A DNA stretch of 10,653 bases from WO2-35-19 sp964365465 (GCA_964365465.1 CAYIPT010000021.1:1-10653); one strand, 5' to 3'; counted from the stretch's first letter, positions 1 to 6,007 are shown. Numbers and translations: made by a program. Notes: generated from the sequence alone by a model not told the origin.

Positions 1-492
1 CAAGAAATTGAAAATCCTGAACTGGCAACCAAGAGAACAAGAATACTCTATAAACTCAAAGGTTACAGTGATGGTTGGATAGAAAAGAGAATGCGGGGTA
101 TTGCTATTCGTGAAGAATTAACTTATGAATGGAAAAACCGTGGAGCCAAAGAAGAAAAAGAATATGAAATTTTGACCGCAGAAATTTCCAAAGCCACTTT
201 CGGGCTTACTCCTAGCAAATATAAAAAATTGAAAGGGCTGAAAAGAGAAAACCTGCGGGACCACATGGATGATTTTGAACTTATTTTCAATATGCTGGGA
301 GAGAGGGCTACCACCGAAATACACAGAACCGAAAATTCAAAAGGCGTGCCGAAATTAAAATCAGACGCAAACAGGGGCGGAAAAGTGGCTGGAAACGCGA
401 GAAAGGAGCTAGGGGGAGAATTAGGCAGGCCAATCGTCTTAAGAAAGAATTATTTGAAAAATAAGGAGGGCAGGAAGAAGATTGGAAATTAG
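1..492 (+). CDS. BRO/DinD-like protein, C-terminal part (5' end outside window)
   Basis: The reading frame is open from base 1 and ends at TAG 490-492, so the gene starts upstream of the window. The visible 163 residues match the C-terminal half of the complete BRO/DinD-like protein at 4940-5803. Shared blocks include GYSxxWIxKRMRGI, EWKxRGAKE, RDHMxxxELI, MLGExxTT and GxVAGNARKE, followed by an NYL tail. This half follows the Bro-N domain in DNA-damage-inducible protein D and phage antirepressor relatives. Those proteins are thought to bind DNA, but their exact role in these bacteria is unknown. An internal ATG at 91 is not the true start, because homology continues upstream of it to base 1. 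The two copies have clearly diverged, so they are paralogues rather than a recent duplication. Confidence 0.85.
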   Translation, partial: QEIENPELATKRTRILYKLKGYSDGWIEKRMRGIAIREELTYEWKNRGAKEEKEYEILTAEISKATFGLTPSKYKKLKGLKRENLRDHMDDFELIFNMLGERATTEIHRTENSKGVPKLKSDANRGGKVAGNARKELGGELGRPIVLRKNYLKNKEGRKKIGN

Positions 493-496
493 ATTC

Positions 497-592
497 GGCG
501 CGTATGAACCCCAGCACCAACAAAAGTGGTGCGGGGTAAATATGTCGGCGGGGGAAATCCCGACACCACCCCTCCTTCCGCGCCAACAGGAG
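497..592. other. GC-rich multi-hairpin element
   Basis: Just after the BRO/DinD stop, GGCGCG (497-502) can pair with CGCGCC (579-584), closing two internal hairpins. One is CCCC-A-GCACCA with TGGTGCGGGG (509-536, one bulge). The other is GTCGG with CCGAC (544-564). An alternative stem CTCCT/AGGAG (572-576/588-592) competes with the closing stem. The result is a three-way-junction-like fold in otherwise AT-rich DNA. There is no clear promoter or T-tract on either strand, so I cannot tell a structured RNA from a REP-like palindromic element. Its orientation is unknown. Confidence 0.5.
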
Positions 593-602
593 TGAGCGTA
601 CA

Positions 603-662
603 ATAAAATTTCCAATTACCGATTTCCAATTAATTTACAATGAACAAAGAATCAAACAAGAC
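603..662. repeat. AT-rich interspersed repeat
   Basis: Degenerate runs of TTTCCAATTA / TTTACAATGAACAAA type. The segment 635-660 matches 8355-8380 closely (TTTxCAATGAACAAA, then ATCAAACAA). Related AT-rich sequence occurs at 6855-6980. It is non-coding here. This matters because the same sequence lies in the apparent 5' coding region of the gene at 8340-8421. Confidence 0.6.
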
Positions 663-679
663 ATTTGATTTGAAAGTCT

Positions 680-706
680 CCTAGGTCTGACCTAGGGGAC
701 CTAGGG
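680..706. promoter_or_regulatory. Candidate operator: three CCTAGG sites before the toxin gene
   Basis: CCTAGG occurs at 680-685, 691-696 and 700-705. The first two form a perfect inverted repeat, CCTAGGT-CTG-ACCTAGG. The last two lie in a perfect 9-bp tandem repeat, GACCTAGGG twice (689-706). The array covers the -35 region of the promoter at 715-723, a typical position for an autorepressor site. The function is inferred from position and symmetry only. Confidence 0.45.
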
Positions 707-714
707 GAAAATCA

Positions 715-723
715 TGGTAAAAT
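715..723 (+). promoter_or_regulatory. Extended -10 promoter of the toxin gene
   Basis: TGG-TAAAAT is an extended -10 element whose last base is followed by exactly 6 nt and then the ATG at 730. Transcription should begin at or within a base of the start codon, giving a leaderless mRNA. There is no good -35 box; the CCTAGG array sits there. Confidence 0.6.
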
Positions 724-729
724 ATTCCA

Positions 730-1041
730 ATGCAAGTAATCTTTTTTAACAAGAAAGCGGAGAAGTTTTTTAATTCCGTAGAAGAACGATTTAAACCAAG
801 ACTTCGGAAAACATTCGAGCTTCTTGAAGAACGCAACGCCAAATTGGAAATGCCCCATTCCAAACCTTTGGGTAAAAGCCTTTTTGAACTTCGAATAGTA
901 GGGACCACTCACATCAGATTCATATACACTTTTCATTCTGACATTATTTGGATATTGCACGGGTTCGTAAAGAAGACAAACAGAATTCCAAAGGAGGAAA
1001 TTGGTTATGCACAGAAACAGCTAAAACTGCTCTTGCATTGA
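730..1041 (+). CDS. HigB/RelE-superfamily toxin (phage Gp49-like)
   Basis: A 103-residue protein whose pattern fits the HigB-like, phage-derived Gp49-like toxins of the RelE superfamily. The N-terminus contains FxKKAEKFF and a helical stretch (residues 15-35). These are followed by the diagnostic KPLGKSLFELRI (about 47-58), THIRFIYTF (about 62-70), a hydrophobic strand IIWILHGFVKKT (about 73-84) and a basic C-terminal helix. Known family members cleave mRNA on the ribosome; here that is inferred from family. A HigA-like gene follows 26 bp downstream, the toxin-first order typical of higBA. The start is set by the -10 box 6 nt upstream. I give no gene symbol because assignment within RelE-like families needs a profile search. 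Confidence 0.85.
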   Translation: MQVIFFNKKAEKFFNSVEERFKPRLRKTFELLEERNAKLEMPHSKPLGKSLFELRIVGTTHIRFIYTFHSDIIWILHGFVKKTNRIPKEEIGYAQKQLKLLLH

Positions 1042-1061
1042 TATAACAGATTTGTTATACT
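1033..1061 (+). promoter_or_regulatory. Promoter of the antitoxin gene
   Basis: TTGCAT (1033-1038), a 17-bp spacer and TATACT (1056-1061), preceded by TG at 1053-1054. Six bases separate the -10 box from the ATG at 1068, again predicting a leaderless message. The promoter starts inside the last codons of the toxin gene. The antitoxin can therefore be transcribed on its own as well as from the upstream promoter. Confidence 0.6.
1042..1059. promoter_or_regulatory. Candidate HigA operator
   Basis: Perfect 7-bp inverted repeat TATAACA (1042-1048) and TGTTATA (1053-1059) with a 4-bp spacer. It overlaps the antitoxin -10 box. This is where an HTH antitoxin would be expected to bind to repress its own gene. 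Inferred from symmetry and position. Confidence 0.55.
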
Positions 1062-1067
1062 ATCCGC

Positions 1068-1358
1068 ATGATTAAATATAAAGGCAAAAAGTATAATTCA
1101 TTTCGAGATTTGAGCGACAAATGGATGAAAAATAGGTCCTACAAAAAAGCTTACAACGAGCTTGATTTGGAATTTTCCATAATCAAAGCCATTATTGACG
1201 CCAGAATAAAACGCGGCCTTACTCAAAAAAAGTTAGCTGAAAAAATCGGCACCAAGCAGTCCTCCATTGCTCGTTTTGAATCAGGCACTTACAGCCCCAC
1301 CCTGGCTTTCGTGCAGAAACTGGCAAACGCTATAGGAACTAGAATAAAAGTTGCTTGA
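1068..1358 (+). CDS. HigA-like antitoxin, XRE/Cro-type HTH
   Basis: A 96-residue protein. Residues about 40-92 form a Cro/C1-type helix-turn-helix domain: IDARIKRGLTQKKLAEKIG, then TKQSSIARFESGTYSPTLA, then a final helix VQKLANAIGTRIKV. The first 40 residues are basic and helical and may contact the toxin. In known higBA pairs this protein neutralises the toxin and represses the operon. It follows the HigB-like gene, has its own promoter and overlaps an inverted-repeat operator. It ends at TGA 1356-1358. Recognition of the HTH and the pairing is strong; the exact antitoxin family is less certain. Confidence 0.87.
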   Translation: MIKYKGKKYNSFRDLSDKWMKNRSYKKAYNELDLEFSIIKAIIDARIKRGLTQKKLAEKIGTKQSSIARFESGTYSPTLAFVQKLANAIGTRIKVA

Positions 1359-1365
1359 AACCCCT

Positions 1366-1398
1366 CCGACACCACTCCGCCGAGCGCTCCTACGGGAG
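1366..1398 (+). other. Direct-repeat copy and small UACG hairpin after the TA pair
   Basis: CCGACACCAC at 1366-1375 repeats the sequence at 560-569 on the other side of the toxin-antitoxin pair; both are followed by NCC. Just after it, CTCC-TACG-GGAG (1387-1398) forms a short hairpin whose + strand RNA loop is the stable cUACGg type. It could be a cassette-boundary scar; function unknown. Confidence 0.35.
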
Positions 1399-1414
1399 TT
1401 GTAGTCAAAACATG

Positions 1415-1437
1415 TCAAAGGTTCCCTTTGATATTTT
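1415..1437 (+). terminator. Terminator after the toxin-antitoxin pair
   Basis: Perfect 7-bp stem TCAAAGG (1415-1421) / CCTTTGA (1425-1431) with a 3-nt loop, followed by TATTTT. It is short and AT-rich, so strength is uncertain, but the position fits termination of the antitoxin transcript. Confidence 0.5.
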
Positions 1438-1467
1438 GAGTTATAAACAGGGAATTGGGCTAAATTA

Positions 1468-1476
1468 TGGTAAGAT
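1468..1476 (+). promoter_or_regulatory. Extended -10 promoter of the membrane-protein gene
   Basis: TGG-TAAGAT ends 6 nt before the ATG at 1483, the same spacing as the other promoters here. There is no obvious -35 box. A leaderless transcript is predicted, possibly continuing into the gene at 2078. Confidence 0.5.
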
Positions 1477-1482
1477 GAGAGT

Positions 1483-1980
1483 ATGGATGAAATAAGATTT
1501 AATTCGCCTCCGCAAAAAGCCGTGGCGGAACAAAGTCAGCCGAAAAAAAACTTCAAACCTTTGCTCAAAAAAGTTTTGAAAAAGTTTATGATGCTGGTAA
1601 TTTTGGCGGCGGTTATACTTTTTGGATTTTTGGGAAAAGATATTTTTAGCGGGGCCTTTAATCCCGATTCTAACCAAGCCAAGAATGAAATTTATAGTGC
1701 CGTCTTTTTAACCAACGGACAGGTTTATTTCGGTAAGCTGATAGACAACAACGAAAAAGACATTGTCCTTAATGATGTCTATTATGTCCAAATCAGCCAG
1801 AATGCGACAAAAGAAGAAATTGCCAATTCTCTTAACCAAAACCGCTTCAATTTAATAAAACTGGGCAACGAATTGCACGGCCCGACGAACGAATTATTTA
1901 TCAACAGATCGCAAGTTGTGTTCTACGAATATTTGAGAGATGATAGTAAGGTGGTGGAAGCCATAAAAAATTATAAGTAA
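1483..1980 (+). CDS. Single-pass membrane protein of unknown function
   Basis: A 165-residue protein with a basic, Pro/Gln-containing cytoplasmic N-terminus (1-35, many Lys). One transmembrane helix follows (about 36-53, MLVILAAVILFGFLG). An extracytoplasmic domain of about 100 residues includes AVFLTNGQVYFGKL, DVYYVQISQ and LIKLGNELHGP, with a C-terminal VVFYEYLRDDSKVVEAI. The N-in topology follows from the positive charge before the helix. I recognise the overall pattern as a conserved hypothetical of CPR bacteria but know no function for it. It lies 97 bp upstream of the O-antigen-ligase-like gene and may be co-transcribed, which hints at an envelope role. The start is fixed by the -10 box 6 nt upstream. 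Confidence 0.8.
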   Translation: MDEIRFNSPPQKAVAEQSQPKKNFKPLLKKVLKKFMMLVILAAVILFGFLGKDIFSGAFNPDSNQAKNEIYSAVFLTNGQVYFGKLIDNNEKDIVLNDVYYVQISQNATKEEIANSLNQNRFNLIKLGNELHGPTNELFINRSQVVFYEYLRDDSKVVEAIKNYK

Positions 1981-2007
1981 TAACCCCGTTTAATTTTCCT
2001 TATTTTG

Positions 2008-2023
2008 AGACCGCTGGTCTTTT
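2008..2023 (+). terminator. Weak terminator or attenuator-like hairpin
   Basis: AGACC (2008-2012), loop GCT, GGTCT (2016-2020) and TTT. The stem is only five base pairs, so read-through into the next gene is likely. A second small inverted repeat, TGCTT/AAGCA (2047-2051/2059-2063), lies between it and the next start. Confidence 0.3.
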
Positions 2024-2063
2024 AAGGTAAGAGAAGAGGATGCGAGTGCTTGAAGCATAAGCA

Positions 2064-2070
2064 AAAGGGG
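2064..2070 (+). promoter_or_regulatory. Shine-Dalgarno-like site for the gene at 2078
   Basis: AAAGGGG lies about 7 nt before the ATG at 2078. It stands out because the neighbouring genes have no such site and seem leaderless. It suggests that this gene is read from a longer transcript, for example together with the membrane-protein gene upstream. Confidence 0.45.
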
Positions 2071-2077
2071 TCATGTT

Positions 2078-4411
2078 ATGGAACAAAATACGCAAATCGC
2101 GGTTAATGTGTTAGTTAAAAAACTGGGAGTCATTCTTTCGGTTTTCGTTTTTTTGTTGCCGGTGTTTTTTATACCGGTAACGGGGGTGAGTTTGTATGTC
2201 GCCAAGATAACATTGCTGGCCACGGGTTTGGTGGCCATTTTTGCTGTCTTTTTGTCGTCGGTTCTTTCCACGGGCGTTATTGAAATACCCAAAGCCAAGT
2301 ATCTGTTGCCAATGATAATATTTGCGATGGCGGCTTTGGTGTCATCGACTCTCTCGGGGGCAATTAGTTATTCCATAGCCGGGTCTGTGTTTGATTTGGG
2401 CACTACCGGCTCAATAATCATGCTGGTCTTTTCTCTGTTTATGACTGTAATGGCTGTCAGAAGCATAGGAGTAGTCGGCAAAGCGGTTTGGGCTTTTATA
2501 TTTTCGTCCATAGTCCTTTCGGCCCACACTCTTTTGGGAACTTTCGGAACTTCTTTATTGCCCACTTCTGTGGCTTCCAAAATACCCATTTTTTTGGCTG
2601 GCGGAGTAATTGACACGACCATAATTTTGGGCGCCGCCGTAATACTTTCTCTCTGCGTTCTCAATATGACTGAAGTATCAAAAAGGACAAGAATTGTTTT
2701 ATTCGCACTCATGGCTTACTCGGTGCTCTTCATAGGGGCAGCCAATTTTAGACCCGTGGTAATAATATTGGGAATAATTTCTCTTATTTTCTTTGTTTAT
2801 ATTTTGTCCTGGTCGGTCGGCGAAGCTGATCGTAAAATTTCTCTTTCATCTCTCGTAATTTTAGTGGCCTCGGTCATATTGCTTTTGGGTGGCGCCGGCA
2901 TAGGCAGTTATCTTTCAAAAGCGATGAAAGTACAGACCGTTGAGGTAAGGCCCAATTTCCAAACGACTATGGATTTGACGGTGGCCTCTTGGCAAAAGAA
3001 TTTTGTTTTTGGCATAGGCCCCAATCGTTTTGCCCAATTTTGGGCTCTGCATAAGCCGGCGGAAATAAACCAGACCCAGTTTTGGAATTCCGATTTTTAC
3101 TCCGGCTCCGGTTTTGTTCCGACAATGGCTATAACTACCGGTTTGCTCGGACTTCTTTCTTTGCTGGCCTTTATGGTTTTGTATGTTATGAGCGGCGTTA
3201 AAGCCATATTCGCGCAAGCCAATTCCGGCCGTTCCAGATATCTCTCAACCGCCTCTTTTTTGGTTTCTTTTTACTTGTGGATAATCCTTTTCCTTTATAC
3301 TCCGAGCATAACCGTTTTGGCTTTAGCTTTTATTTTTACGGGGTTATTCACTGCCACCCTTGTTTCTCAGGGCATAACGGAACTTTGGAAAATAAATATT
3401 TTTTCCAATCCCAAAACAAATTTTCTTTCCGTTCTTTCCATTGTGATACTTCTTATCCTATCGGTGGCCGGAGGTTATTTCGTTTGGGAAAGGGCGATAG
3501 CCGCGGTGGTTTTTGAAAAAGGAGCGGCTGAATACCAAAAATTCGGCAATATCGCTTTGGTCAGGGAATCAACGGTCAAGGCCATTGCCATGGCGCCGAG
3601 CGATGTCTACTGGCGCGGTTTGGCTGAAATTTCCCTGACTGATTTGGGTAAGGTTTTGGGCGGAATTACAAATCAAAATCAAATTACGGACACAATCAAA
3701 AATCAAGCTCAGGGGTTGATTGTTGATTCGATTGAGTCGGCCAAAAAGGCGGTGGCCAGTGATAACAACAATTTTTCAAACTGGTTCGCTCTCGGCCGCG
3801 TCTATGAAGTTCTGGCTTCAAACGGCGTGCAGGGTTCATTGGAAAGCGCTCGCGGCGCCTATACCGAAACAGCTATCCGTTCGCCGAGCAATCCTTCTGT
3901 GCCTCTGGCTTTGGCCAGATTGGATGCTCTTTCGGGAAATGTTAAAGGAGCCAGAGAAAATATAACGAAGGCCTTGGAGCTTAAAAATAACTACACCGAC
4001 GCTTACTATACTTTGGCCCAGCTTGAAGCGGCGGCCAACAACATCTCCGGAGCTATCAGGTCGGTGGAAGCGGCGGCTGTGGTTGATCCGACAAATGCCG
4101 GACTTTTTTTTCAGCTCGGTTTGCTCAGATACAACCAGAAGGATTTTGCCGGTTCGGCCGGCGCCTTTGAAAGAGCGGTTGCCTTGATTTCCGATTATGC
4201 CAACGCTAAATATTTCTTGGGACTCTCTTATTATCAAGTCGGTAAAAAAACGGAGGCCCTAAAGCAGTTTGAGGACTTAATGAAAACCAATCCGGACAAT
4301 AATGAAATAAAATTGATTATAACCAATCTCAGAGCTGGCAAGGCGCCGTTCGCGAACGCCAAACCGCCAGTTACTGACAAGCCGGAAAAAAGGCAAGAAC
4401 CGCCACTGTAG
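2078..4411 (+). CDS. O-antigen ligase-like polytopic membrane protein with TPR tail
   Basis: A 777-residue protein. The first 475 residues carry about 10-12 hydrophobic helices (for example about 15-42, 43-65, 73-95, 110-128, 136-155 and 225-275). A large extracytoplasmic loop spans about 278-345. Within that loop, WQKNFVFGIGPNRFAQFW (about 306-323) and the later TGLLGLLSLLAF helix fit the Wzy/WaaL O-antigen ligase or polymerase superfamily. These enzymes join lipid-linked glycans to an acceptor at the outer face of the membrane. Residues about 560-760 form several TPR-like helix pairs, such as WFALGRVYEVLA, AYYTLAQLEAAANN, LFFQLGLLRYNQKDFAGSAGAFERA and YFLGLSYYQVGKKTEALKQFE, probably for protein partners. 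The tail is Pro/Lys-rich. An oligosaccharyltransferase role is possible. The catalytic assignment needs structure comparison. Confidence 0.8.
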   Translation: MEQNTQIAVNVLVKKLGVILSVFVFLLPVFFIPVTGVSLYVAKITLLATGLVAIFAVFLSSVLSTGVIEIPKAKYLLPMIIFAMAALVSSTLSGAISYSIAGSVFDLGTTGSIIMLVFSLFMTVMAVRSIGVVGKAVWAFIFSSIVLSAHTLLGTFGTSLLPTSVASKIPIFLAGGVIDTTIILGAAVILSLCVLNMTEVSKRTRIVLFALMAYSVLFIGAANFRPVVIILGIISLIFFVYILSWSVGEADRKISLSSLVILVASVILLLGGAGIGSYLSKAMKVQTVEVRPNFQTTMDLTVASWQKNFVFGIGPNRFAQFWALHKPAEINQTQFWNSDFYSGSGFVPTMAITTGLLGLLSLLAFMVLYVMSGVKAIFAQANSGRSRYLSTASFLVSFYLWIILFLYTPSITVLALAFIFTGLFTATLVSQGITELWKINIFSNPKTNFLSVLSIVILLILSVAGGYFVWERAIAAVVFEKGAAEYQKFGNIALVRESTVKAIAMAPSDVYWRGLAEISLTDLGKVLGGITNQNQITDTIKNQAQGLIVDSIESAKKAVASDNNNFSNWFALGRVYEVLASNGVQGSLESARGAYTETAIRSPSNPSVPLALARLDALSGNVKGARENITKALELKNNYTDAYYTLAQLEAAANNISGAIRSVEAAAVVDPTNAGLFFQLGLLRYNQKDFAGSAGAFERAVALISDYANAKYFLGLSYYQVGKKTEALKQFEDLMKTNPDNNEIKLIITNLRAGKAPFANAKPPVTDKPEKRQEPPL

Positions 4412-4479
4412 CCCCACTATAATTAGAGCAATAACTTGTTAAATATTAATGATTTAAAAATGAGAATAAAGAAAGAGAT

Positions 4480-4567
4480 ATAAAAGGAAAGCCATCAGAC
4501 ATTTAATCTGACGGCTTTCCTTTGTTCTCTCCGATTTTCATCGGAGGACGGCCCGAAGGCATTTGTA
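4480..4567 (-). ncRNA. Predicted small RNA 1, convergent with the O-antigen-ligase-like gene
   Basis: On the - strand, a promoter (4573-4600) predicts a start near 4567. The RNA of about 85 nt would then form three consecutive hairpins: GCC-UUCG-GGC (4560-4551), CUCCGAU-GAAA-AUCGGAG (4546-4529) and the 17-bp terminator stem followed by UUUUAU. UUCG closed by C-G and GAAA are unusually stable RNA tetraloops, and both appear only when read on this strand. A 19-codon ORF (4562-4503) runs through it but has no further support. I do not recognise a known RNA family. The transcript is inferred, not observed. Confidence 0.55.
4483..4523. terminator. Long bidirectional terminator hairpin
   Basis: A 17-bp stem AAAGGAAAGCCATCAGA (4483-4499) / TCTGACGGCTTTCCTTT (4507-4523) with a 7-nt loop. 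It can stop + strand transcripts from the O-antigen-ligase-like gene. On the - strand it ends the small RNA described next. Its single imperfect pair is G-U as - strand RNA but A-C as + strand RNA. The - strand fold is therefore the better one. Confidence 0.7.
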
Positions 4568-4572
4568 GATTA

Positions 4573-4600
4573 AGTATAGCAAATGAATATGAAAAGTCAA
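4573..4600 (-). promoter_or_regulatory. Promoter of small RNA 1
   Basis: Read on the - strand: TTGACT (4600-4595), 16-bp spacer, TATACT (4578-4573), then TAAT. It is near consensus and closely resembles the promoter at 6784-6811; the 15 bases around the -10 are identical in the two. It overlaps the first codons of LamG leader copy 1, so the two transcription directions may interfere. Confidence 0.6.
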
Positions 4601-4783
4601 GCAAAAAAGTGGATAATAAAAGGACTGATTTTAAGCGTTTTTTTGCTGTTTTTCTTAATACTTTCTACCTTCATACTTCATACCAACCCCTTCATACTGA
4701 CCGCCGAGGCGGCAGCTCCTACTGCAGGATTAGTCGGTTATTGGAATTTTGATGAGGGAAGCGGCGCGGTGGCGAATGACTTG

Positions 4784-4813
4784 TCCCGCCGAAGCCTTAG
4801 CGAAGGAGGATCG
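4784..4813. repeat. In-frame palindromic insertion in LamG copy 1
   Basis: Thirty extra bases interrupt the conserved AND-x-SGNGNNGTIN segment. They start TCCCGCCGAAG, contain CCTTAGCGAAGG and are followed by AGCGGGA. The outer TCCCGC and GCGGGA can pair. The reverse reading gives residues of the FAKASAG type, which I have seen as scattered insertions in many bacterial genomes. The length keeps the reading frame. Confidence 0.5.
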
Positions 4814-4842
4814 AGCGGGAATGGAAATAACGGGACGATTAA

Positions 4843-4882
4843 CCCTGTGATATTTCCACAAAGTGGAACCTATATCATAGGG
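4843..4882. repeat. Palindromic insertion that breaks LamG copy 1
   Basis: Stem TTCCAC (4854-4859)/GTGGAA (4863-4868) with an AAA loop. It extends outward through CCCTGTGATAT (4843-4853) and ATATCATAGGG (4872-4882), with one G-T wobble and a 3-nt bulge. It occupies the place of the TWVAG linker found in copies 2 and 3 and causes the frameshift. Confidence 0.5.
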
Positions 4883-4924
4883 TGAATGGGGCGTTTGGGT
4901 TTGATAGGGTGGATGAATAAAAAG

Positions 4925-4933
4925 TGGTAAAAT
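4925..4933 (+). promoter_or_regulatory. Extended -10 promoter of the BRO/DinD gene
   Basis: TGG-TAAAAT ends 6 nt before ATG 4940, within AAAAAGTGGTAAAAT. This string begins exactly where LamG homology ends. The same junction is seen at 6079-6094. Confidence 0.6.
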
Positions 4934-4939
4934 AACCTT

Positions 4940-5803
4940 ATGAAAAAGAAAATTGACACAACTAAAAATATTGCGGTCTTTGAGAAAAAAGAAGTGAGAA
5001 GAACATGGCACAATAAACAGTGGTATTTTTCTGTGATTGATGTTGTGGCGATACTTTCCCAAAGTCCCCACCCCAGGCGTTATTGGAGTGACTTGAAAAG
5101 AAAGCTTGTTTCCGAAGGTTATTCTGAGTTGTACGATAAAATCGTACAACTGAAATTGCTTTCAAACGATGGAAAATTATACGAAACCGACAGCGCGAAT
5201 TTACAGGGTATTTTTCGCATTATCCAGTCTATCCCGTCCCCTAAAGCCGAGCCGTTTAAGCTGTGGCTGGCGAAAGTGGGGCAAGAGAGAATCGAGGAAA
5301 TCCAGGACCCGGAACGGGCCATTGTCAGGGCTAAAAGAATTTATGACCAAAAGGGATATTCTGAGGACTGGATTGCCAAAAGAATGCGGGGCATCAACAT
5401 CCGAAACACTTTGACCGATGAATGGAAGGACCGGGGAGCCAAAGAGGGACTTGATTTTGCCATTTTGACCAATGAAATATACAAAGGCACTTTTGAAATG
5501 ACCGCCAAAGAAATCAAGGACTACAAAAGTCTGGGCGACCCTGATAATCCGCGGGATCATATGAACGAGCTTGAGCTCATTTTAACTATGCTTGGCGAAG
5601 CGACTACCACGAAATTATCGCAAACCCGAAAATCGCAAGGATTACCGTCGCTTAAAGAAGACGCCAAAGACGGCGGCAGCGTGGCCGGCAACGCGCGCAA
5701 AGAAATTGAAGCCAAAAGCGGCAAAAAAGTCGCTAGCAGAGAAAATTATTTGGAACAAAAACAGACGAAAAAAATTTCTGGTAAAAAATATGACAAAAAT
5801 TAA
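4940..5803 (+). CDS. BRO/DinD-like DNA-binding protein
   Basis: A complete 287-residue protein. Residues about 10-110 form a Bro-N-type domain: IAVFEKKEVRRTWHNKQWYF, then SVIDVVAILSQSPHPRRYW, then LYDKIVQLKLLS and a TDSANLQGIFRIIQSIPSPK segment. The second half (about 110-270) matches DNA-damage-inducible protein D relatives, with GYSEDWIAKRMRGINIRNTL, EWKDRGAKEG, RDHMNELELILTMLGEA and VAGNARKEIE. In E. coli, DinD inhibits RecA; phage Bro-N proteins act as antirepressors. Which role applies here is unknown. It stands alone between two LamG leader copies, with its own leaderless promoter. Its last 14 bases overlap LamG copy 2. A perfect 11-bp inverted repeat lies inside it (5127-5151). Confidence 0.87.
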   Translation: MKKKIDTTKNIAVFEKKEVRRTWHNKQWYFSVIDVVAILSQSPHPRRYWSDLKRKLVSEGYSELYDKIVQLKLLSNDGKLYETDSANLQGIFRIIQSIPSPKAEPFKLWLAKVGQERIEEIQDPERAIVRAKRIYDQKGYSEDWIAKRMRGINIRNTLTDEWKDRGAKEGLDFAILTNEIYKGTFEMTAKEIKDYKSLGDPDNPRDHMNELELILTMLGEATTTKLSQTRKSQGLPSLKEDAKDGGSVAGNARKEIEAKSGKKVASRENYLEQKQTKKISGKKYDKN

Positions 5804-6007
5804 ATCGAAAATTTTTCTCTTTTCATTATCATTCCCCATTTTGATTTTTGCATTTTCAATTATGTTCGCTCACGCGGAAGCTCCAACGACAGGTCTGGTA
5901 GGATACTGGCCGATAGATGAAGGTTCTGACACTATCGCTAATGACATGAGCGGAAATAACAATAACAGGACGATTAATGGGGCAACTTGGGTGGCGGGGA
6001 GAGCCTG

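Larger units (their letters stand above)
4583..4920 (+). pseudogene. LamG secreted-protein gene, truncated 5' copy 1
   Basis: The frame open from ATG 4583 to TGA 4885 encodes a basic N-terminus, a long hydrophobic signal sequence (about residues 14-34) and a signal-peptidase-like end AEAA. LamG starts with APTAGLVGYWNFDEGSGAVAND. The same opening occurs at 5790, 6939 and 8421. A 10-residue insertion (SRRSLSEGGS, 4784-4813) is present relative to the other copies. After GTIN the sequence is replaced by a palindrome (4843-4882) that shifts the frame. Homology resumes in another frame as VNGAFGFDRVDE and stops at TAA 4918-4920. No remainder of LamG follows; the next gene begins 19 bp later. It might be expressed as a short secreted peptide, but a broken gene is the simpler reading. 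Confidence 0.75.

Noticed and set aside
2368..2712. - strand open frames inside the O-antigen-ligase-like gene, and others inside the BRO/DinD and LamG genes
   Set aside because: They overlap strongly supported genes and have no start signals or recognisable protein patterns.
4412..4480. TATAAT at 4418-4423 as a + strand promoter
   Set aside because: There is no -35 box or TG extension, and no gene starts before the terminator hairpin.
4503..4562. 19-codon - strand ORF (MPSGRPPMKIGENKGKPSD) in small RNA 1
   Set aside because: No ribosome site is present, and the start lies 10 nt beyond the -10 box, unlike the 6-nt rule seen here. The stop falls in the terminator loop. The hairpins explain the sequence better.
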